Assembly: GCA_029007315.1 (NCBI GenBank)
Contig: JAQXHO010000150.1
Coordinates: 1 to 35,396 of the forward strand
Direction: 5' to 3'
From: Oscillospiraceae bacterium
GTDB taxonomy: Bacteria; Bacillota; Clostridia; Oscillospirales; Ruminococcaceae
Length of the DNA: 35,396 nucleotides
Part shown: positions 14,288 through 21,845 of the stretch, one piece after another
How positions within the stretch are numbered: the first letter of the stretch is position 1
Layout of the letters: each line of letters starts with the position of its first letter
Position numbers and translations under genes: made by a program
The notes under the pieces: generated by a model
What the model was told of the DNA's origin: nothing
What the model saw: the letters and a program-made list of their open reading frames with translations, nothing else
Database searches by the model: none

Positions 14288-16384
14288 TTATCTTACGCCG
14301 AAAAGCAGATCACCATATGTAGGGAACGGCCAGTATTTCTTGGCTGTGTAAACTTCTGCTTCATCGCAGGCAACACGCAGTTCACTCATTTTTACAAGAA
14401 TGTTATCACGGATCGCATAGGATTCTTCGATAACATTTTCAGCAGAAGAAAGATCAAGCATAGCCTTTTCAAGTTCATCAGACTTAACTGCAATGATGTC
14501 CAGCAGTCCGGAAAGCTTATTAACAAGACCCTTTTCATAGCTGCAGGCAATGCTTTCATCAAGTGATTTCTTGAGCTTTGCTGTTTTAGAAAGTTCCATT
14601 ACGTAAGCTTCAATTGCGGGAGCAATTTCTGTTCTTGCCATCTGAACCATTGTGTCAGCTTCGATCTTAACCTGTTTAGCATAATTGTCAAGCATGATTT
14701 CGCATCTTGATTTAAGTTCTGCCTCTGTAAATACTTTCTGTGATGTAAGCATTTCAACATTTTTCTTGTCCAGCAGATGAGGCATACAATCAGGTGTTGT
14801 ACGATAGTTGAGAAGACCTCTCTCTTCTGTAGCCTCCTTGATCCATGAATCATCATAACCGTTGCCGTTGAAGATGATACGCTTATGATCCTTGATAGTC
14901 TTGCGGATCATTTCGTGAAGTGCTGTTTCAAAGTCCTCTGCCTTTTCAAGTCTGTCTGCATATATCTTCAGACTTTCAGCAACTGCACTGTTCAGCATAA
15001 TGTTTGCACAGGCAATGCTGTTGGAAGAACCGAGCATACGGAATTCAAACTTGTTTCCGGTAAATGCAAAGGGTGATGTACGGTTGCGGTCTGTTGTATC
15101 ACGGTTAAATTCCGGAAGAACATCAACGCCCAGCTTCATCTTTGTCTTTTCAATACCCATGTAAGGTGTGTCTGTTTCAATTGCTTCAAGAACTGCATTC
15201 AGCTCATCGCCGAGGAAGATTGAAACTACAGCAGGAGGTGCTTCATTTGCGCCAAGTCTGTGATCGTTTCCAGCTGTTGCTACTGAAATTCTCAGCAGAT
15301 CCTGATAATCATCAACTGCCTTTATAACAGCACACAGGAAAAGCAGGAACTGTGCATTTTCATAAGGTGTTTCACCGGGTGACAGAAGGTTTACTCCTGT
15401 ATCTGTTGAAATTGACCAGTTGTTGTGCTTGCCGCTGCCGTTTACGCCTGCAAAAGGCTTTTCGTGAAGCAGACATACCAGACCATGTTTTGCAGCAACT
15501 TTTTGCATGATCTCCATTGTGATCTGGTTGTGGTCTGTTGCAATATTAGTAGTAGTATATATAGGAGCAAGCTCATGCTGCGCCGGAGCCACTTCGTTAT
15601 GTTCTGTTTTTGCAAGAATTCCAAGTTTCCACAGCTCTTCATTCAGCTCCTGCATATATGCCTCAACTCTTGGCTTGATTACACCGAAGTAATGGTCATC
15701 CATTTCCTGACCCTTAGGAGGCTTTGCACCAAAAAGCGTTCTGCCTGTAAATATAAGGTCACGGCGCTTCTCATACATTTCCTTGTCAACCAGGAAGTAT
15801 TCCTGTTCAGGACCTACTGATGTACGAACGCACTTTACATCTTCATTTCCGAACAGACGAAGAATTCTCATTGCCTGCTTGTTAAGTGCTTCCATTGAAC
15901 GAAGAAGAGTTGTCTTCTTGTCAAGAGCTTCACCGCCGTATGAACAGAATGCTGTAGGAATACAAAGCGTCTTACCTTTAATAAATGCGTAAGATGTAGG
16001 ATCCCATGCTGTATAGCCTCTTGCTTCAAATGTTGCTCTCAGACCTCCTGACGGGAAAGAAGAAGCGTCTGGTTCACCTTTTATAAGCTCTTTTCCGGAG
16101 AACTCCATTATTACTCCGCCGTCAGGTGAAGGTGAAATAAAACTGTCATGCTTTTCTGCAGTGATTCCTGTCAGCGGCTGGAACCAGTGAGTGTAATGGG
16201 TAGCTCCATTTTCAATAGCCCAGTCCTTCATTGCAGTTGCAACAGCATTTGCAACGCTGATGTCAAGCTTTGCGCCTTCATCAATTGTCTTCTTCAGCGA
16301 ATTGTAAACTTTAGCCGATAATGTGGCTTTCATTACTCTGTCGTCAAAGACAAGACTTCCAAAATACTCAGATACAGTTCCCAT
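14288..16384 (-). CDS. glnA: Glutamine synthetase type III
   Basis: This 698-residue protein has the size and signatures of GSIII (GlnN), the large dodecameric form common in Bacteroides and ruminococci. It shows [13 protein letters not shown] at the N-terminus, the GSIII-specific [16 protein letters not shown], and active-site blocks [13 protein letters not shown] and GSGKHNNWS. It joins ammonium and glutamate to glutamine. The frame is open 82 codons further upstream, but that stretch is the leader's terminator and regulatory hairpins. The true start is ATG at 16384, preceded by AAAAGGAGAG. It is first in the minus-strand operon, 31 bases from amt-PII, and sits directly behind an intrinsic terminator, so transcription must read through to express it. 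Confidence 0.97.
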   Translation of the reverse strand: MGTVSEYFGSLVFDDRVMKATLSAKVYNSLKKTIDEGAKLDISVANAVATAMKDWAIENGATHYTHWFQPLTGITAEKHDSFISPSPDGGVIMEFSGKELIKGEPDASSFPSGGLRATFEARGYTAWDPTSYAFIKGKTLCIPTAFCSYGGEALDKKTTLLRSMEALNKQAMRILRLFGNEDVKCVRTSVGPEQEYFLVDKEMYEKRRDLIFTGRTLFGAKPPKGQEMDDHYFGVIKPRVEAYMQELNEELWKLGILAKTEHNEVAPAQHELAPIYTTTNIATDHNQITMEIMQKVAAKHGLVCLLHEKPFAGVNGSGKHNNWSISTDTGVNLLSPGETPYENAQFLLFLCAVIKAVDDYQDLLRISVATAGNDHRLGANEAPPAVVSIFLGDELNAVLEAIETDTPYMGIEKTKMKLGVDVLPEFNRDTTDRNRTSPFAFTGNKFEFRMLGSSNSIACANIMLNSAVAESLKIYADRLEKAEDFETALHEMIRKTIKDHKRIIFNGNGYDDSWIKEATEERGLLNYRTTPDCMPHLLDKKNVEMLTSQKVFTEAELKSRCEIMLDNYAKQVKIEADTMVQMARTEIAPAIEAYVMELSKTAKLKKSLDESIACSYEKGLVNKLSGLLDIIAVKSDELEKAMLDLSSAENVIEESYAIRDNILVKMSELRVACDEAEVYTAKKYWPFPTYGDLLFGVR

Positions 16385-16405
16385 AAATAATCTCTCCTTT
16401 TGTTT

Positions 16406-16461
16406 AATAAAAAAGCAAGGACATCTCATGCGTAAAATACACACAAAAAAGACGCCCTTGC
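16406..16461 (-). terminator. Leader terminator in front of glnA (attenuator)
   Basis: On the minus-strand RNA an 11-pair stem forms between GCAAGGGCGUC and GAUGUCCUUGC, with two G-U pairs. A second small stem (GUGUGUA with UACGCAU) lies in its loop, and UUUUUUAUU follows. The U-tract ends about a dozen bases before the glnA Shine-Dalgarno sequence. It lies downstream of a perfect promoter and upstream of the first gene, so it is a conditional terminator. Its 5' arm overlaps the second hexaloop hairpin (16448-16465), making the two folds mutually exclusive. Confidence 0.85.
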
Positions 16462-16465
16462 CTTT
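16448..16465 (-). promoter_or_regulatory. ANTAR-type hexaloop hairpin P2 in glnA leader RNA
   Basis: RNA stem AAAGGC/GUCUUU (six pairs, one G-U) closes the loop AAGGGC. The loop has A at position 1 and G at position 4, the residues known to be conserved in ANTAR-protein binding sites. The loop and the 3' arm are also the 5' arm of the downstream terminator, so a protein holding this hairpin would prevent termination. Stem sequence is identical to that of hairpin P1 at 16574-16591. Confidence 0.8.
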
Positions 16466-16488
16466 ATATATCATATTATTCATTTTAT

Positions 16489-16525
16489 ATGCTTTACAGA
16501 ACAGAGAACTAACTTCTGTAAGCAT
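16489..16525 (-). promoter_or_regulatory. Central hairpin between P1 and P2 of the glnA leader
   Basis: RNA AUGCUUACAGAA pairs with UUCUGUAAAGCAU over 12 pairs with one bulged A, leaving a 12-base loop. The loop is not a six-base A1/G4 loop, so I do not count it as a third ANTAR site. Its likely role is architectural: it folds away much of the 108 bases that separate P1 from P2 and would bring them closer together. Confidence 0.55.
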
Positions 16526-16534
16526 AACCAAAAA

Positions 16535-16593
16535 GAAAAGACAAAGATACTTCAAGGAATAATCACTATCCTCAAAGACGCCTTTGCCTTTTC
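16535..16593 (-). promoter_or_regulatory. Alternative fold that would mask hairpin P1
   Basis: RNA GAAAAGGCAAAG near the transcript start is complementary to CUUUGUCUUUUC about 35 bases later: 12 pairs including one G-U. The enclosed sequence can form its own eight-pair stem (UUUGAGGA with UCCUUGAA). Forming this structure would consume the 5' arm and part of the loop of P1. It may be an alternative state of the leader, or it may be chance in an A/U-rich leader. Confidence 0.45.
16574..16591 (-). promoter_or_regulatory. ANTAR-type hexaloop hairpin P1 in glnA leader RNA
   Basis: RNA stem AAAGGC/GUCUUU closes the six-base loop AAAGGC, again with A1 and G4. It begins only a few bases after the predicted transcription start. 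Stem sequence is identical to P2 and the loop differs at one position. Two such hairpins, the second overlapping a terminator, is the established architecture of ANTAR-regulated leaders. The 108-base separation is longer than I would expect. Confidence 0.8.
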
Positions 16594-16601
16594 TGCAATT
16601 T

Positions 16602-16630
16602 ATTATACACCCTCCAAAATCATTTGTCAA
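16602..16630 (-). promoter_or_regulatory. Perfect consensus sigma-A promoter of the glnA operon
   Basis: TTGACA (plus-strand 16625-16630, reversed), exactly 17 bases, then TATAAT (16602-16607, reversed). The predicted start is near 16595. Twelve of twelve consensus bases with ideal spacing imply strong constitutive initiation, so control is expected after initiation, at the leader terminator. Confidence 0.9.
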
Positions 16631-16678
16631 CCCCTTTTTTTAATTTTTTCAAAAAAAAGGAAATTTTATTTTTTAGGC
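16631..16678. promoter_or_regulatory. A/T-tract spacer between the divergent promoters
   Basis: The 48 bases between the two -35 boxes are runs of T and A (for example a T7 run and an A8 run). Placed directly upstream of both -35 boxes they resemble UP elements and intrinsically curved DNA, which would strengthen both promoters. No dyad resembling a repressor site was seen. Confidence 0.5.
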
Positions 16679-16707
16679 TTGACAAACAAGAAAAAAGGTA
16701 GTATAAT
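16679..16707 (+). promoter_or_regulatory. Perfect consensus sigma-A promoter of the glutamate synthase operon
   Basis: TTGACA at 16679-16684, 17 bases, TATAAT at 16702-16707. The predicted start is near 16714. It mirrors the glnA promoter 48 bases away on the other strand. Confidence 0.9.
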
Positions 16708-16713
16708 ACTAAC

Positions 16714-16733
16714 AATGAGCAAAGGCGTTCATT
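16714..16733 (+). promoter_or_regulatory. ANTAR-type hexaloop hairpin at the 5' end of the glutamate synthase leader
   Basis: RNA arms AAUGAGC and GUUCAUU form seven pairs (one G-U) closing the loop AAAGGC, identical to the loop of P1 in the glnA leader. It starts at the predicted +1. The loop and 3' arm are the beginning of the terminator's 5' arm, so the folds exclude each other. Only one such hairpin was found in this leader; a second is normally expected. Confidence 0.75.
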
Positions 16734-16779
16734 TCAGAACAGTTTATCTGTACCTGAATTGAACGCCTTTCTTTTTTTA
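16721..16779 (+). terminator. Leader terminator in front of the glutamate synthase operon
   Basis: Two 17-base arms (16721-16737 and 16754-16770) pair with a single U-U mismatch, beginning AAAGGCGUUCA and ending UGAACGCCUUU. CUUUUUUUA follows. It lies between a perfect promoter and the first gene's ribosome site (AGGAAGGG), so it must be bypassed for expression. The terminator begins only about seven bases after the predicted start, so the untranslated leader is essentially one switch. Confidence 0.88.
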
Positions 16780-16805
16780 TATTCTCCGAAAGGAAGGGAA
16801 CCTAT

Positions 16806-17897
16806 ATGAAATTAGAAGGTCAGGTGAGAATTCCCTCCGGATGTGCTATTGCAGCTGTTATTTCCAAGGAAGGAAACAAAATGTCCGGCGAGATGATTAC
16901 CAACGCAATGAAGCCTATGCATGATCGTTCAAATGGTCTTGGAGGTGGATTTGCAGGTTACGGTATCTATCCAGAATACAAGGATTTTTATGCACTGCAC
17001 TTTTTCTTTAATGAACGTGCAACCCGCAAAAACTGCGAGGTGTTCCTGAAAGAAAGATTTGAAATCGTCAAATCTGAAGTGATTCCAACCCGAAAAATAC
17101 CTGCTATTACAGATGAACCTATTATATGGAGATACTTTGTAGCTCCTCTCCAATCAGTTCTTGCTTCACTCCAGCTTGATGAAAAGGAATTCGTCGCAAG
17201 AACCGTTATGAAGATAAACACTGAAATGCATGGTGCATATGTTTTCTCCAGTGGCAAAAACATGGGTACATTCAAAGCTGTCGGCTTTCCTGAGGACGTA
17301 GGTGTATTCTATAAGCTTGATGAGTATGAAGGCTACTCATGGACTGCCCACGGACGTTATCCTACAAACACTCCCGGCTGGTGGGGCGGTGCTCATCCCT
17401 TTACGCTTCTTGATTATTCTATTGTCCATAACGGAGAAATTTCTTCATATGATGCAAACAGAAGATTTATTGAAATGTACGGCTATAAATGCAATCTCCA
17501 GACCGATACAGAAGTTATTACTTATATAATGGATCATTTGCTGCGTAAGCAGGGTCTTTCACTTGAAGAGGCTGCCAGCGTCATTGCTGCTCCTTTCTGG
17601 AGTACTATTGATTCAAAGCCGGAAGAGGAAAGAAAAAAGCTTACATATCTTCGTACAGTTTTTTCAAGCCTTCTTGTAACAGGTCCTTTTTCCATTGTTC
17701 TCGGCTTTGACGGCGGACTTATGGCTCTCAATGACCGTCTGAAACTGCGTTCAATGGTTGTGGGTGAAAAGGACGATAAAGTATTCATTGCAAGTGAAGA
17801 AGCTGCTATTCGTGTCATGGAACCTTCAGCTGAAAATATTTATGCTCCGGCAGGCGGAGAGCCTGTAATTATTAAGGTTAAGGAGGGCAAATTCTGA
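16806..17897 (+). CDS. Glutamate synthase, glutamine amidotransferase subunit (split type)
   Basis: A free-standing class II glutaminase of 363 residues that supplies ammonia to the glutamate synthase encoded next door. The nucleophile is Cys13 in RIPSGCAIA, so a 12-residue propeptide would have to be removed. Other class II features are WTAHGRYPTNTPGWWGG, VHNGEISSY and the TDTEV aspartate. In the usual bacterial GltB this is the N-terminal domain of a protein near 1500 residues; here it is separate, as in archaeal-type enzymes. Its TGA overlaps the next ATG by one base. It is the first gene behind the hairpin/terminator leader. Confidence 0.9.
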   Translation: MKLEGQVRIPSGCAIAAVISKEGNKMSGEMITNAMKPMHDRSNGLGGGFAGYGIYPEYKDFYALHFFFNERATRKNCEVFLKERFEIVKSEVIPTRKIPAITDEPIIWRYFVAPLQSVLASLQLDEKEFVARTVMKINTEMHGAYVFSSGKNMGTFKAVGFPEDVGVFYKLDEYEGYSWTAHGRYPTNTPGWWGGAHPFTLLDYSIVHNGEISSYDANRRFIEMYGYKCNLQTDTEVITYIMDHLLRKQGLSLEEAASVIAAPFWSTIDSKPEEERKKLTYLRTVFSSLLVTGPFSIVLGFDGGLMALNDRLKLRSMVVGEKDDKVFIASEEAAIRVMEPSAENIYAPAGGEPVIIKVKEGKF

Positions 17898-19402
17898 TGA
17901 GTGTTGAATTTTTATATCCGGAATTTGAAGTTGTAAGAAATGAAAATCGCTGCATCGCCTGCAGAGTATGTGAGCGCCAGTGTGCAAATCTTGTTCATTC
18001 ATATGATCCGGATAACGGCATAATGCTCAGTGATGAATCAAAATGCGTAAACTGTCAGAGATGCGTTTCACTTTGTCCTACAAAGGCTTTAAAAATTGTT
18101 AAGAGCGACTGTACTCTTCGTGAAAATGCAAACTGGAAAGACGCTACTATTAAAGAAATATATAAACAGGCAAACAGCGGAGGCGTTCTGCTGTCATCAA
18201 TGGGCAATCCCAATCCGCTGCCTGTATACTGGGATAAGATCCTTATTAATGCTTCACAGGTTACAAATCCTCCTATCGACCCATTGAGAGAACCTATGGA
18301 AACAAAGGTATTTCTCGGCAAGAAGCCTTCAATGGTTCACCGTGATGAAAACGGTAATCTTAAATGTGAAATATCACCTCAGCTTGAGCTTTCAATGCCG
18401 GTAATGTTTTCAGCTATGAGTTACGGTTCTATCAGCTACAATGCACATGAATCCCTTGCAAGAGCAGCTACTGAACTTGGTATACTTTATAATACAGGTG
18501 AAGGCGGACTTCATGAGGACTTCTACTGCTACGGTGAAAATACTATCGTGCAGGTTGCTTCCGGACGTTTCGGCGTTTATAAAGATTATCTTGAAGCAGG
18601 TGCCGCAGTTGAAATTAAAATGGGTCAGGGTGCGAAGCCCGGTATCGGCGGACATCTTCCGGGTGCAAAGATCGTTGGAGATGTTTCAAGAACACGTATG
18701 ATCCCTGAGGGTTCTGACGCTATTTCTCCTGCACCGCATCATGATATCTACTCAATCGAAGACCTCAGGCAGCTTGTATTCTCACTGAAAGAAGCGACTG
18801 AATATAAGAAACCTGTTATTGTTAAGGTTGCTGCGGTACATAATATTGCAGCTATTGCCAGCGGTATTGCAAGAAGCGGTGCTGACATCATTGCTATTGA
18901 CGGTTTCAGAGGCGGTACAGGTGCTGCTCCTACAAGAATCCGTGATAATGTAGGTATCCCGATTGAACTTGCCCTTGCGGCAGTTGACCAGCGTCTTCGT
19001 GACGAAGGAATCAGAAACAACGTTTCACTGGTAGTTGGCGGAAGTATAAGAAGTGCATCTGACGTTGTAAAGGCTGTTGCTCTCGGTGCAGACGCCTGCT
19101 ATGTTGCAACTGCTGCCGTACTTGCTCTTGGCTGTCATCTTTGCCGTACCTGTCAGACAGGCAAATGCAACTGGGGTATTGCTACTCAGCGCCCTGAACT
19201 TGTTAAGCGTCTTAATCCTGATGTGGGCAGCCAGCGTCTTGTAAATCTTATGACAGCATGGCGCCATGAGATAAAAGAGCTTATGGGCGGTATGGGTATA
19301 AACTCAATTGAAGCTCTCAGAGGAAACAGACTAATGCTCCGTGGAATCGGACTCAATGAGAAAGAATTGCAGATACTTGGTATCTCTCATGCCGGTGAAT
19401 AG
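17897..19402 (+). CDS. Glutamate synthase, ferredoxin-FMN catalytic subunit (split type)
   Basis: The 501 residues combine an N-terminal two-cluster ferredoxin module (CIACRVCERQC and CVNCQRCVSLCP) with the FMN-binding GltS barrel. Barrel signatures include PVMFSAMSYGSIS, NTGEGG, KMGQGAKPGIGGHLPG and DGFRGGTGAAPT. CHLCRTCQTGKC supplies the ligands of the GltS-type 3Fe-4S cluster. It converts 2-oxoglutarate plus ammonia to glutamate using low-potential electrons. AAGGAGG precedes the start and the gene overlaps its neighbour by one base. The length and N-terminal ferredoxin match archaeal-type GltS. Confidence 0.92.
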   Translation: MSVEFLYPEFEVVRNENRCIACRVCERQCANLVHSYDPDNGIMLSDESKCVNCQRCVSLCPTKALKIVKSDCTLRENANWKDATIKEIYKQANSGGVLLSSMGNPNPLPVYWDKILINASQVTNPPIDPLREPMETKVFLGKKPSMVHRDENGNLKCEISPQLELSMPVMFSAMSYGSISYNAHESLARAATELGILYNTGEGGLHEDFYCYGENTIVQVASGRFGVYKDYLEAGAAVEIKMGQGAKPGIGGHLPGAKIVGDVSRTRMIPEGSDAISPAPHHDIYSIEDLRQLVFSLKEATEYKKPVIVKVAAVHNIAAIASGIARSGADIIAIDGFRGGTGAAPTRIRDNVGIPIELALAAVDQRLRDEGIRNNVSLVVGGSIRSASDVVKAVALGADACYVATAAVLALGCHLCRTCQTGKCNWGIATQRPELVKRLNPDVGSQRLVNLMTAWRHEIKELMGGMGINSIEALRGNRLMLRGIGLNEKELQILGISHAGE

Positions 19403-19416
19403 GAGGTAAATATAAA

Positions 19417-19845
19417 ATGAAACGAGTATATGCCAATGAAAAATGGTGTCTTGGCTGCCGTTTGTGTGAATACAACTGTGCGTTCGCTAATTCCGGAAAG
19501 ACAAATATGGTCAATGCACTGAAGGGTAAGCCTATCTTTCCAAGAATCCATGTTGAGGGTGAAGACAGTATTAATTTTGCTGTAAACTGCCGTCACTGCA
19601 AAGACCCGATCTGCGTTAAAAGCTGCATTTCAGGTGCATTATCCATTAAGGACGGCGTTATCTGCATTGACCATAATAAATGCGTTAAGTGCCTTACCTG
19701 TATTCTGGTATGCCCTTACGGTGCAGTTGCAGAGGGAGAAAACGGTGTTGTACAGAAATGCGAACTCTGCCTTGAAAATTCCTGCGGCGAACCAGCTTGC
19801 GTTAAGGGCTGCCCTAACAAAGCAATAGTCTATGAGGAGAGGTGA
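19417..19845 (+). CDS. Polyferredoxin-like Fe-S electron carrier of the glutamate synthase operon
   Basis: A 142-residue protein with 16 or so cysteines arranged as in the HycB/DMSO-reductase Fe-S subunit family. The visible groups are CLGCRLCEYNC, CRHCKDPICVKSC, CVKCLTCILVCP and CELCLENSCGEPACVKGCP, enough for about four [4Fe-4S] clusters. No signal peptide or membrane segment is seen, so it is cytoplasmic. Lying between the FMN subunit and the FAD oxidoreductase, it probably passes electrons between them. AGGAGG precedes the ATG. The exact redox partner cannot be read from the sequence. Confidence 0.85.
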   Translation: MKRVYANEKWCLGCRLCEYNCAFANSGKTNMVNALKGKPIFPRIHVEGEDSINFAVNCRHCKDPICVKSCISGALSIKDGVICIDHNKCVKCLTCILVCPYGAVAEGENGVVQKCELCLENSCGEPACVKGCPNKAIVYEER

Positions 19846-19851
19846 CTGTAA

Positions 19852-21099
19852 ATGAAACAGTATGTTATTATTGGAAACGGCGTTGCAGCTGCCGGATGTA
19901 TTGAAGGAATCCGCAGCGTCGATACAGAAAGCAAAATCATCGTTGTATCAGAAGAAAAACATCCGGTTTATTGCAGACCTCTTATCTCCTATTATCTTGA
20001 AGGCAAAACAGATCTGGTTAAAATGAACTACAGAAGCAGCGATTACTACGAAAATATGAGCTGCGAAGTTCTTTACGGAAAAAAAGCTGTCAGCTTAAAT
20101 AAGGATTCAAAAGAAATAACTCTTGATGACGGAAAGGTAATTCCATATGACGCTTTATGCGTTGCAGCCGGTTCATCTCCCTTTGTACCCCCATTTGCAG
20201 GACTCGACAGCGTTAAGAATAAATTTTCCTTTATGACAATAGATGATACCCTTGCTCTGGAAAATGCAATAACCAAAGATTCAAAGGTGCTTATTGTCGG
20301 CGCAGGTCTTATAGGATTAAAGTGTGCTGAAGGTCTGAAAGAAAGAGTATCTGAAATCACCGTCTGCGACCTTGCTGACAGAGTTCTTTCAAGTATCCTT
20401 GACAATGAATGCGCTTCCATGATGCAGAAAAATCTGGAAGAAAACGGCATTTCATTCCTGCTTGGCGATAGTGCTGAACGCTTTGAGAAGAACACTGCAT
20501 TCATGAAAAGCGGAAAAACCATTGAATTTGATGTTCTGGTTCTGGCTGTTGGTGTTCGTGCAAACACTTCCCTTGTCAAAGATGCAGGCGGCAATGTGAA
20601 CCGTGGTATTATTGTAAATGAGAAAATGGAAACATCTCTTCCGGATATTTACTCCGCAGGCGACTGCACTGAGGGAATGGATATTTCTCTCGGCAGCAAC
20701 AGAGTTCTGGCTATTCTTCCGAATGCCTATATGCAGGGCAAATGTGCCGGTGCAAACATGGCAGGAGGTAGTGAAGTGTTTGATAATGCTATCCCTATGA
20801 ACTCTATCGGCTTTTTCGGTCTTCATGCTATGACCGCAGGAAGCTATTTTACTGAAAACGAAGGCGGAGAAATGTATGAGGAAAAAGGTGACGGTACCCT
20901 GAAAAGACTTTTCACACGTGATGGTCTGCTTACCGGATTTATTCTCATCGGCAATACTAAAAGAGCCGGTATCTATACATCTCTTATCCGTGAAAAGACT
21001 CCGCTTGATTCAATCAATTTTGATCTTCTTAAAAAAGATACGACCTTTGCAGCATTCTCACATGAAAGCCGCATAAGTAAGTTCGGAGGTGCAGTATAA
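19852..21099 (+). CDS. FAD-dependent NAD(P)H oxidoreductase of the glutamate synthase operon
   Basis: This 415-residue flavoprotein has the two-dinucleotide fold of the NirB/rubredoxin-reductase family. The FAD site is YVIIGNGVAAAG at the N-terminus, the NAD(P) site is VLIVGAGLIGLKCAEGL near residue 145, and IYSAGDCTEG is the second FAD motif. It would feed NAD(P)H electrons through the Fe-S protein to the FMN subunit, taking the role that GltD plays in standard NADPH-glutamate synthase, although it is not a GltD homologue by these motifs. It starts seven bases after its neighbour. A role in reducing rubredoxin or nitrite is possible but not suggested by the context. Confidence 0.88.
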   Translation: MKQYVIIGNGVAAAGCIEGIRSVDTESKIIVVSEEKHPVYCRPLISYYLEGKTDLVKMNYRSSDYYENMSCEVLYGKKAVSLNKDSKEITLDDGKVIPYDALCVAAGSSPFVPPFAGLDSVKNKFSFMTIDDTLALENAITKDSKVLIVGAGLIGLKCAEGLKERVSEITVCDLADRVLSSILDNECASMMQKNLEENGISFLLGDSAERFEKNTAFMKSGKTIEFDVLVLAVGVRANTSLVKDAGGNVNRGIIVNEKMETSLPDIYSAGDCTEGMDISLGSNRVLAILPNAYMQGKCAGANMAGGSEVFDNAIPMNSIGFFGLHAMTAGSYFTENEGGEMYEEKGDGTLKRLFTRDGLLTGFILIGNTKRAGIYTSLIREKTPLDSINFDLLKKDTTFAAFSHESRISKFGGAV

Positions 21100-21103
21100 T
21101 ATT

Positions 21104-21832
21104 ATGTTGATCGATGTAACCAGCCTTGGATATCTTGATTACAAGGATATAAACGATAAACTCCGTGAATCCTCTGAGGATTGCACAATTGAAGGCTGCT
21201 GCGGTCAGAGATTCATCGCAGCAGGTATGTCTGAAAAAAACATCACTATAGAAGGCGTTCCCGGAAATGCTCTTGGCGCTTACCTTAATGGTGCGGTCAT
21301 AACTGTAAACGCAAATGCACAGGACGCTGTGGGCGATACCATGAACGAAGGAAAGATCATAGTTCACGGCAATATCGGCGACGCAGCAGGTTATGCTATG
21401 CGTGGCGGCAAAATATTTGTTAAAGGCAATGCAGGCTACCGTGCAGGCATTCATATGAAACAGTATAAGGATAAAGTGCCGGTTATGGTAATTGGAGGAA
21501 CCTCGGGAAGCTTCCTTGGCGAATATCAGGCAGGCGGCGTTATCGTAATTCTGGGACTTGAATCAGAGGGCAGACGTATCGTGGGAAACTTCCCTTGCAC
21601 AGGAATGCACGGCGGAAAAATGTTCCTGAGAGGCAGATGCGATGATATAAGCTTCCCTAAGCAGGTAACTGCAAAAGAAGCTTCTGAAGAAGATCTTGCT
21701 GAAATCAGAAAATATGTAACTGAATTCTGCGAATACTTTTCTGCCGATGCTGAAGAGATAATGAATTCACCCTTTACAGTTGTAACCCCCGACAGCAGCA
21801 ATCCGTTCAAGCAGATGTATGTTGCAAACTGA
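21104..21832 (+). CDS. Glutamate synthase GXGXG-domain subunit
   Basis: A 242-residue right-handed beta-helix protein equivalent to the C-terminal domain of GltB. Its repeated units are of the form G(N/D)..G, such as EGVPGNALGAYLNGAVITV, VHGNIGDAAGYAMRGGKIFV and VKGNAGYRAGIHM. In GltB this domain is structural, bridging the glutaminase and synthase parts. The frame is open from a GTG at 21089, but that would sit on the ribosome site; the ATG at 21104 is preferred although GGAGGT is about 13 bases upstream, longer than ideal, so the start is slightly uncertain. Confidence 0.88.
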   Translation: MLIDVTSLGYLDYKDINDKLRESSEDCTIEGCCGQRFIAAGMSEKNITIEGVPGNALGAYLNGAVITVNANAQDAVGDTMNEGKIIVHGNIGDAAGYAMRGGKIFVKGNAGYRAGIHMKQYKDKVPVMVIGGTSGSFLGEYQAGGVIVILGLESEGRRIVGNFPCTGMHGGKMFLRGRCDDISFPKQVTAKEASEEDLAEIRKYVTEFCEYFSADAEEIMNSPFTVVTPDSSNPFKQMYVAN

Positions 21833-21845
21833 AAGAAGGTGAACC

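Noticed and set aside
16489-16525. The central glnA-leader hairpin as a third ANTAR site.
   Set aside because: Its possible loops are 5, 9 or 12 bases long; none is a six-base loop with A1 and G4.
16385-16630. An 82-codon in-frame extension of the glnA type III gene, including [13 protein letters not shown] and MTNDFGG starts.
   Set aside because: The stretch is the leader's promoter, hairpins and terminator; no ribosome site precedes those codons, while AAAAGGAGAG precedes the ATG at 16384, which gives the normal GSIII N-terminus.
16738-16753. A second hexaloop hairpin inside the glutamate synthase terminator loop (ACAG...CUGU).
   Set aside because: The stem closes a five-base loop, or an eight-base loop with a different pairing; neither gives a clean hexaloop.
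16406-16779. A glutamine, T-box or other known riboswitch in either leader.
   Set aside because: No T-box sequence, specifier loop or glutamine-riboswitch core was recognised; the hexaloop/terminator layout explains the leaders better.
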